Positions 58,265 through 64,000 of a stretch of DNA of 64,000 nt are shown here, one piece after another; positions within the stretch are counted from its first letter, which is position 1; each line of letters starts with the position of its first letter. The position numbers and the translations under genes were made by a program. The stretch is from Hyphomicrobium_A sp963722495 (lineage in GTDB: Bacteria > Pseudomonadota > Alphaproteobacteria > Rhizobiales > Hyphomicrobiaceae). The notes under the pieces were generated by a model, which was not told where the DNA came from, made no database searches, and saw only the letters and a list, made by a program, of their open reading frames with translations. The stretch lies in the NCBI GenBank assembly GCA_963722495.1, contig CAVRND010000014.1, forward strand, positions 1-64,000. Reading direction: 5' to 3'.

Positions 58265-60164
58265 TCAGCTCTGCGCCAGCGCCTTGTGCAGATCTTCGAG
58301 CACGGCGATGGCATCCTGCCCGGCAAACAGGAAGCCGTCGACCCCCGCGGCGCGCAGGGCTTGCTCCGCTTCCCCGGGGCGCCCGGCAAGCAGTACACGC
58401 GTCGCGCCGGCCTGTTTCAGGGCCTTGGCCGCCGCTTCCGCTTCGCGCGCATAAACCTCGTCCGAGGAACAGATGCAGGCGATCTTGGCGCCGGACGCCT
58501 TGAACGCCGCGGCGGCCGTCGGCCGCATTCTTGTAGCCGTCGCTGGTGAGGCCCTCGATGCCGCCGGCGGCGAGGAAGTTCCACATCCACTGCGAACGCT
58601 TGTTGTGCTCGGCGATCTCGCCGAGGTTGGCCATGAAGATGCGCTTGCGTTTGCCGGTCTTCGCCAAGAACGCATCGCCCGCGTCGCGCAGCTTTTCGAA
58701 CGCTTCACCGAGCCGATGCGGCGTCAGTGCGCGCAACACCGGTTTGGCAACCGGCGCCGGCTCCGCGTATGGCGTCACCTTGACACCGTCGTCGCCGAGG
58801 AATGGAAACACCGAAACGCCCGTCAGCTCGATGCGGCCCGTCGCAATGCCCCTGGCGCGCGTTTCGGCGATGCGTGCGATGTCGTCCTGCAATCCGCCCG
58901 ACGACAGCGCGGCGACGATGCCGCCTTCGGCCTCGATGTCCTGGAACAGCGTCCACGCTCTTTGGGCGAGCTCGGCGGTGAGCTTTTCTACGTACCAAGA
59001 GCCGCCGATGGGATCGACGACGCGACCGAGCTGGGATTCTTCCTGCAGCACGAGCTGTGAGTTGCGGGCAACGCGCCGCGCGAAGCGATCCGGCACCCCG
59101 AGCGCCCATGTGTACGGAAGCACGGTGATGGCGTCGGCGCTGCCGAACGTGGCTGCGGCGCAGGCCGCCGTCGTGCGCAGCATGTTGGTCCACGGGTCGC
59201 GCTTGGCCATCATGCGCGCCGAGCTGACGGCGGTGATGTGCACGTCCGCGGGCGAGGCGCCGCTGGCTTCGGCGATGCGCGCGATGATGGTACGTGCCGC
59301 GCGCACCTTGGCGGCGTTGATGAACAGGTCGGTGTCGACCGACAGCGCGAAAGCGATTGTGGGCAGTGCGTCTTTCGGCGCGACGCCCGCCGCTTCGAAG
59401 GCGCGCAGGTAAGCGACCAGCGTCGCTGCCAGATAGGAGAGCTCTTGCGCTTCGCTGGCGCCGGCCTCGTGCGGCACGGTCGCGTCGACGAGTATGCTTG
59501 TGACCCGCCGCTCGCCACCACGCGCCGCGGCGGCGAATTTCACCGTTTCGGCCAGCGCCTTGTCGATCGGCGCCCACGCGGCGCCGAAGCGCGCCAGCGT
59601 GCCGAGCGGGTCGACGTTGAGCCGCGACGTTGCCGTGCCACCCGCCTCTGGCTTCAGAGCAGCAAGGGCCGTGAGATAATGCCGCCCCGCTTCGAGGCCC
59701 TGCACGCCGCCGTACAGCTGCACCGGTGCATAATCGACGAATACGCCCGGCAGGGTCGCCGCCGCGTCATCGGCGCTCGTGATCTTGATGCCGTTCTGTC
59801 CCGGCCCGGCGATCTGCAGCACGACGCCGTTGGCGCCGCCCTCCAGCTCTTCCAGGATGACCTTGTTGGCCGCCACGGGATCGGCCTCGACGACGCGCTG
59901 ATGGATCTGCCAGCCGAGGTCTTGCACCGCCGCGTGCGTGCCGCGCGTGAACGGCGCTTTGCCGGGCACCGAGCTTTCCGCACCCGGCAGCGTGTCGGCA
60001 CGCGTGTACAGCGGCTCGATGCGCAGCCCGTCCGCCGTCTTGGCGACGAGGCGGCGCTCAAAGTCGGCGCCTTTCAATGCCTTATCGACGAGCTGGCGCC
60101 ACTTATCGAAAGTGGCCGGCTCAAAGCCTGAGGCGAGTTCGAGCGGTCGGGTCGTCTCGGTCAT
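58265..60164 (-). CDS. mutA: Methylmalonyl-CoA mutase small (beta) subunit (one frameshift)
   Basis: About 632 residues. The TIM-barrel part is seen in YAPVQLYGGVQGLEAGRHYL, SILVDATVPHEAGASEAQEL, MMAKRDPWTNMLRTTAACAA and RRVARNSQLVLQEESQLGRV. After an extra G near 58520 the B12-like domain continues as FKASGAKIACICSSDEVYAR and AGVDGFLFAGQDAIAVLEDL. The DxHxxG cobalamin-binding motif of the large subunit is missing, which identifies the non-catalytic subunit. It pairs with MutB in converting methylmalonyl-CoA to succinyl-CoA. mutB is not in this window. ATG 60164. Confidence 0.92.
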
Positions 60165-60441
60165 GTTTTCAGCGGTCTCGCGTTCGGCGCAGTCTACCCG
60201 CCTCGCGGCGTGGTGCACGGTTCCATTCTATAGTCGCTCATCATGCCAGTCCGCACGCTGAAAGCGAGCTGCAGGCGCGCCCGCGTCGCTTCGGCGCGCT
60301 GCTTTTTCAGGCATACCGGATGAGTGAACTTTTCCCCAAGTCCGCCATGCAACCGATGTTTGCAAAGGGTATCCTCCCATGCCAAGAGCGAACGGCGGCC
60401 AGCACCCCTGAGTCGGGGCCGCCATTGGAGCAGCGATCACC

Positions 60442-61934
60442 ATGAGCGAAGCGGTTTTGCAGGACGGCAAGATCTTCGTCGGTAAGAGCGTAAAGCCAGA
60501 ATATCTCGATCTGAGTCTGGCGAACCGGCATGGCCTCATTACGGGCGCCACCGGCACCGGAAAAACCGTGACGCTGCAGGTGTTAGCCGAGGGCTTTTCG
60601 CACGCGGGCGTTCCCGTATTCGCCGCCGACATCAAGGGCGATCTTTCCGGCATCGCGGTGGTCGGCGATCCGAAGGATTTTCTTCTCAAGCGCGCCGCAG
60701 AAGTCGGGCTCAAAGATTACAAGAACGGCAGCTCGCCGACGGTCTTCTGGGATCTGTTCGGCACGTCCGGTCACCCGATCCGCGCCACCGTTGCCGACAT
60801 GGGTCCGCTGCTCCTGTCGCGCATGCTCGAGCTCAACGACGTGCAGGAAGGCGTGCTGAACATCGCCTTCCGTGTCGCCGCCGACGAGAAGCTGCCGCTG
60901 CTCAATCTCGGCTGACCTGCGCGCCATCGTCGAACAACGTCGCCTCGCGGGCAAAGGAGATGACGACCAAGTACGGCAACGTCGCTGTTACCTCGGTTGG
61001 AGCCATCCAGCGCCGGCTGCTTGTGCTCGAAGAGCAGGGCGCCGATAACTTCTTTGGCGAGCCCGCGCTCGACATCTGGGATTTCATTCGCACCGCGCCC
61101 GACGGACGCGGCGTCGTGAATATCCTGTCGGCTGACAAGCTGATGGAGAAGCCGCGACTGTACGCGACCTTCCTCCTCTGGATGCTCACCAAGCTGTGGC
61201 AGACGCTGCCCGAGGTGGGCGATCAGCCGAAGCCCAAGCTCGTCTTCTTCTTCGATGAAGCGCATCTGTTGTTCGACGATGCGCCGAAGGCTTTGATGGA
61301 TCGCATCGAGCAGATCGCGCGCCTCGTGCGATCGAAAGGCATCGGCGTCTATTTCATCACGCAGAATCCAATGGATGTGCCGAATACCGTTTCGGCGCAG
61401 CTCGGCAACCGCGTGCAGCACGCGCTACGCGCGTTCACGCCGCAGGAGCAGCGCGCCGTCAAGGCAGCGGCGGAAACGTTCCGGCGCAATCCCGAACTCG
61501 ATACCGAACGCGCCATCCTGGAATTGAAAGTCGGCGAAGCACTTGTCTCGATGCTCGAGAACAAAGGCGAGCCTTCGATCGTGCAGCGCACGCTCATTCG
61601 CCCGCCCGAAGGGCGCATCGGGCCGCTCACCGAAGCCGAGCGCCGCAGCATCATCGCCGCCAGTCCATTCAACGGAAAGTACGAGACGGTGAAGAACCGC
61701 GAGAGCGCCGAGGAGATACTGGCGCAGCGCGGTCAGCAGGCGGCCAGCCGCAAAGGAGGCGGATGCCGCGCGGCGGCGGCTGGACCGACGTCATTTTCGG
61801 CGGACAAGGGCCCCACCGGGCGTCACCGCCAGGGCATGGGCGACATGATCGGCCGGGAAGTGCAGCGCTCGATCTCGCGCAGCATCGTCTCGATGATCAA
61901 GGGGATCATCATGAAGAGCATTCGCGGCCGCTAA
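60442..61934 (+). CDS. HerA/FtsK-like ATPase, DUF853 (YjgR) (frameshifted)
   Basis: About 497 residues. Walker A is LITGATGTGKTVTLQVLAEG, then FAADIKGDLSGIAV, and Walker B KLVFFFDEAHLLFD; the Arg-finger/sensor region reads IGVYFITQNPMDVPNTVSAQ. The family is DUF853, a stand-alone HerA-type helicase-like ATPase. Extra bases near 60910 (G) and 60933 (A) break the frame in the segment ADLRAIVEHVASRAKEMTTK. A further disturbed stretch at 61760–61835 replaces the usual Gly-rich linker, after which GMGDMIGREVQRSISRSIVS resumes. GGAG lies 11 bases before ATG 60442. Function in vivo is unknown; no NurA partner is adjacent. Confidence 0.88.
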
Positions 61935-61956
61935 TTGCGCCGGCCAACAGCAACGA

Positions 61957-61991
61957 AAAACGGCGCTGTCCCGCGAGGGACAGCGCCGTTT
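61957..61991. terminator. Bidirectional intrinsic terminator between HerA-like gene and sodB
   Basis: CGGCGCTGTCCC (61961–61972) pairs perfectly with GGGACAGCGCCG (61977–61988) around GCGA. AAAAA precedes and TTT follows, so on the minus strand (sodB) it ends in a five-U tract and on the plus strand in three. It lies between the convergent stops at 61934 and 62017. Confidence 0.85.
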
Positions 61992-62016
61992 CCATTTCGA
62001 GCGTCGCCTTTGAAGA

Positions 62017-62616
62017 TTAGGCGGCTTTGCTCGCCATCTCCTCGACGTGCTCCCAGTTGATCAGATTGTCGAACCAGGCCTCGAGATACTTCGGGCGCGC
62101 ATTGCGGTAGTCGATGTAATAGCTGTGCTCCCACACATCGACGCCGAGGATCGGCGAAGCCCCATGCATCAGCGGGTTCTCGCCGTTCGGTGTCTTGATG
62201 AGCTGCAGCTTGCCGTCCTTGATGGCGAGCCACGACCAGCCCGATCCGAACTGCGTCTTGCCGTTTTCGATGAAATCGTTGCGCACCTTATCGAAGCCGC
62301 CGTAGCCGTCGACGAGCTTCTGGACGGTGCCGGGCAGCTTATTGCCGCCGCCGCCCTTCTTCATCCACTGCCAGAAGTGGATGTGATTGTAGTCCTGGCC
62401 GACGTTGTTGACGATCGGCTGCGCCTTGTCGGCGTAGGCCAGCTTGCAGATTTCCTCGATGCTCTTGCCCTCGTACTTGCTGCCGGGGACGAGCTTGTTG
62501 GCCATATCCACGTAGGCCTGGTGGTGCTTATCGTGGTGGAATTGCAGCGTTTCGGCGGACATGTACGGCTGCAGCGCGTCATACGCATAGGGCAGCGGCG
62601 GGAGCTGGAATGTCAT
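62017..62616 (-). CDS. sodB: Superoxide dismutase, Fe/Mn type
   Basis: Intact 199 residues. Metal ligands are His27 (LQFHHDKHH), His in GQDYNHIHFW, and Asp and His in DVWEHSYYIDY. The sequence type (NHIHFWQWMKKGGGG) is the iron-type form common in alphaproteobacteria. There is no signal peptide, so it is cytoplasmic. It dismutates superoxide. The strong terminator beyond its 3' end indicates a single-gene transcript. Confidence 0.95.
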   Translation of the reverse strand: MTFQLPPLPYAYDALQPYMSAETLQFHHDKHHQAYVDMANKLVPGSKYEGKSIEEICKLAYADKAQPIVNNVGQDYNHIHFWQWMKKGGGGNKLPGTVQKLVDGYGGFDKVRNDFIENGKTQFGSGWSWLAIKDGKLQLIKTPNGENPLMHGASPILGVDVWEHSYYIDYRNARPKYLEAWFDNLINWEHVEEMASKAA

Positions 62617-63180
62617 GACAAGGCCTCCGGAAATGGGTGCTGGCGGGGGTGATTTGCGGCGGGAAGGTACCGGCTCGCTTGCGCCATGGCAAACGCCGCC
62701 TCGCTGACCAGTTCCGCGCGATCGGTGCGCTCAAGCGGCGAGCGACAAATACAATTGAGAAATGGAAGTGGAGGCGCAGCGACCCTGAACGCTGCGCCCC
62801 CGTGGATCACTCCGGGGAAGATGGGAGTTCAGGGTTGACGAAGGCTAGCGCCGCGCACCTGAACGCCGGCTGAACGGCAGCGGCAGGCGTGTCGCGACTG
62901 CGGAGGCTCTTGCAGCGACAACGAATTTCCCACCTGGTCTTTCAATTGCTCCAAACATCGATCCGGAGAACTTCAAATAGCACTGTAAAAACCCGACGGC
63001 GCGTATGCGCCTAAATGCTCGTTACGGTTGTATTGTCGCGCAGAGGCGAGATTGCGATTCGGCGCAATGATTTTAGACCTGCTTGACAAATGGAAGGCAA
63101 AAAGTAATTCAAGCGGGTCTAGATAAGTGGCAACTGGCAAATTGCCGAGTTAAGTCGCGGATTAACGGAAGGACTGCCGT
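62617..63180. other. 564-base non-coding region with hairpins between sodB and H-NS-family gene
   Basis: No gene was supported. At 62773–62798 GGCGCAGCG and CGCTGCGCC form a perfect 9-bp hairpin with loop ACCCTGAA. CCCTGAAC in this hairpin (62783–62790) is also complementary to GTTCAGGG at 62827–62834, so two structures exclude each other. CTGAACG recurs at about 62786, 62860 and 62871. A short hairpin GGCGC-GTAT-GCGCC lies at 62999–63012. The right third is AT-richer and holds the promoter given separately. Confidence 0.5.
63083..63110 (+). promoter_or_regulatory. Candidate sigma-70 promoter of H-NS-family gene
   Basis: TTGACA at 63083–63088 and TAATTC at 63105–63110 are spaced by 16 bases, about 70 bases before the ATG. 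The surrounding sequence is AT-rich relative to the window, as expected for a promoter of a self-regulating nucleoid protein. Confidence 0.5.
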
Positions 63181-63492
63181 ATGGCCACCCCCAATGTCGA
63201 TAAGATGTCGCTCAAAGATCTGCTCGAACTGGAGGGCAAGGTTCAGAAGGCAATCAGCGCCGCCCGTGACCGCGAGCGCTCCGAAGTAAAGCAGGCATTG
63301 GCGCAGCTCGCCGAAAAGCGCGGCTTTTCGGTGAACGAGCTGTTCGGCGGTCGCGGCCGCGGCAAATCGAGCGCCGCCAAGTACGTCAATCCGGACAACA
63401 AGGCCGAGACCTGGACGGGCCGCGGACGCAAGCCGAATTGGCTCGTCGCAAAGCTCGGCAAAGGCGCCAAGATCACCGATTTCGCCATTTAA
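63181..63492 (+). CDS. H-NS family nucleoid-associated protein (HvrA/Bv3F type)
   Basis: Intact 103 residues. An N-terminal coiled-coil oligomerisation segment (MSLKDLLELEGKVQKAISAA) is followed by a linker and the C-terminal DNA-binding domain KYVNPDNKAETWTGRGRKPN-W, with the AT-hook-like RGRKP core that recognises the minor groove. Such proteins silence AT-rich, foreign genes. The gene is monocistronic, with a promoter upstream and a terminator downstream. Confidence 0.92.
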   Translation: MATPNVDKMSLKDLLELEGKVQKAISAARDRERSEVKQALAQLAEKRGFSVNELFGGRGRGKSSAAKYVNPDNKAETWTGRGRKPNWLVAKLGKGAKITDFAI

Positions 63493-63536
63493 TTACGGGC
63501 CGTTCGCCGCGCATCGGCGGCCTCAGAGAATGATCA

Positions 63537-63574
63537 CGAAAGGCCTGTTACGCGACAGCGTTGCGGGCCTTTCG
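63537..63574 (+). terminator. Candidate terminator after H-NS-family gene
   Basis: CGAAAGGCC (63537–63545) pairs with GGCCTTTCG (63566–63574) as a 9-bp stem; the 20-base loop contains TTACGCGACAGCGTTGCG with further pairing. The T residues are inside the stem, so termination is less certain. The words TTCGCCATTT occur at the end of the gene and again right after the hairpin. Confidence 0.5.
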
Positions 63575-63684
63575 CCATTTATGGTGTCCAGTGAAACTCG
63601 ATCCCGCAAGCGGAACTCCCTCCACGTGGGAACGCTCCGGTCGGGCTCGTCGTTATCCCATTCCGCCGAATAGGGAGAAGCACA

Positions 63685-64000
63685 ATGCCGTCAATCAACA
63701 AGAGCCGCATCCTCATCATGGCGACGCACGGTTTCGAGCAATCGGAGCTGGTGAAGCCGCTTGAACAATTGAAGGCCAAAGGCGCCAGGGTCGAAGTCGC
63801 CGCGCCGGAGCCCGGACAGATAAACGGCTGGCAGGAGAATAATTGGGGAACGCCGGTGGATGTCGACCTGACGCTGGACGCGGTGCAGGTCGGTGATTAC
63901 GACGCGCTGGTTTTGCCGGGCGGCGTAATGAACCCCGACAAGCTGCGGATCAACGACAAGGCACTGGCCATCGTCAAAGCCTTTGTCGAATCCGGCAAAG
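63685..64000 (+). CDS. DJ-1/PfpI family protein, 3' end outside window
   Basis: 105 visible residues, cut by the window end. It starts MPSINKSRILIMATHGFEQS with AGGGAG 9 bases before ATG 63685. EVAAPEPGQINGWQENNWGT and DYDALVLPGGVMNPDKLRIN are the family blocks; the catalytic Cys of the nucleophile elbow would lie just past the edge. Members act as protein/nucleotide deglycases, proteases or chaperones in stress. The exact subfamily cannot be set from this half. Confidence 0.88.
   Translation, partial: MPSINKSRILIMATHGFEQSELVKPLEQLKAKGARVEVAAPEPGQINGWQENNWGTPVDVDLTLDAVQVGDYDALVLPGGVMNPDKLRINDKALAIVKAFVESGK

Overview
The window is high-GC bacterial chromosome and reads as an alphaproteobacterium of the order Hyphomicrobiales (Rhizobiales). 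Supporting signs are a class I lysyl-tRNA synthetase, a membrane-anchored CycM-like cytochrome c, a 4.5S RNA–dnaX–ybaB block, a PodJ-like polarity protein, a TauE/TIGR02186 pair, DUF6460, an H-NS/HvrA-type protein and a pyrD–DUF952 pair. Genus cannot be fixed from the sequence. No rRNA, CRISPR array, phage or transposase gene was found; one tRNA (Gly, CCC) and one SRP RNA are present.

Layout. 1–9.0 kb (minus): a YejABEF-type oligopeptide/microcin C ABC transporter with two tandem substrate-binding proteins, then a glutathione S-transferase and a partial unknown gene. 9.2–13.2 kb: cytochrome c, kdsB, a TPR protein, pheA and an SDR. 13.2–19.5 kb: a DUF900-type hydrolase, 4.5S RNA, dnaX, ybaB, a PEBP protein, a VanX-type dipeptidase and a small unknown. 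19.5–28 kb: cupin, a coupled metallophosphoesterase/glycosyltransferase pair, a solute-binding protein, a GT2 glycosyltransferase, a LigD-type ligase/polymerase and a response regulator. 28–32.7 kb: an outer-membrane channel followed by a SitABCD manganese/iron transporter. 32.7–36.5 kb: tRNA-Gly, mscL, a two-component sodium:solute symporter and a prolyl aminopeptidase-like enzyme. 36.5–46 kb: YjbQ, the PodJ-like protein, TauE/TIGR02186, and the Lhr helicase/PdeM repair pair. 46–51 kb: pyrD–DUF952, a lone DUF262/DUF1524 protein and lysS. 51–64 kb: TerB, a GAF-GGDEF-EAL protein, mepA, two palindromic repeats, methylmalonyl-CoA mutase small subunit, a HerA-like ATPase, sodB, an H-NS-family gene and a PfpI-family protein cut by the window end.

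The most conspicuous property is the number of single-base frameshifts in otherwise well conserved genes, including housekeeping ones (dnaX, kdsB, pheA, pyrD). They are dense in the first ~32.4 kb and sparse afterwards. Most sites I could resolve are one extra C or G, so I treat them as sequencing/assembly error. Interrupted genes are given below as single features spanning their fragments, with approximate shift positions.

The best candidates for new biology are two adjacent ~78 bp palindromes sharing CTAGTGT/ACACTAG ends (one supplying a stop codon), a lone DUF262/DUF1524 nuclease-like gene with a perfect palindrome upstream, a palindromic operator placed inside the promoter of the porin–sit operon, and a structured non-coding stretch between sodB and the H-NS-family gene.
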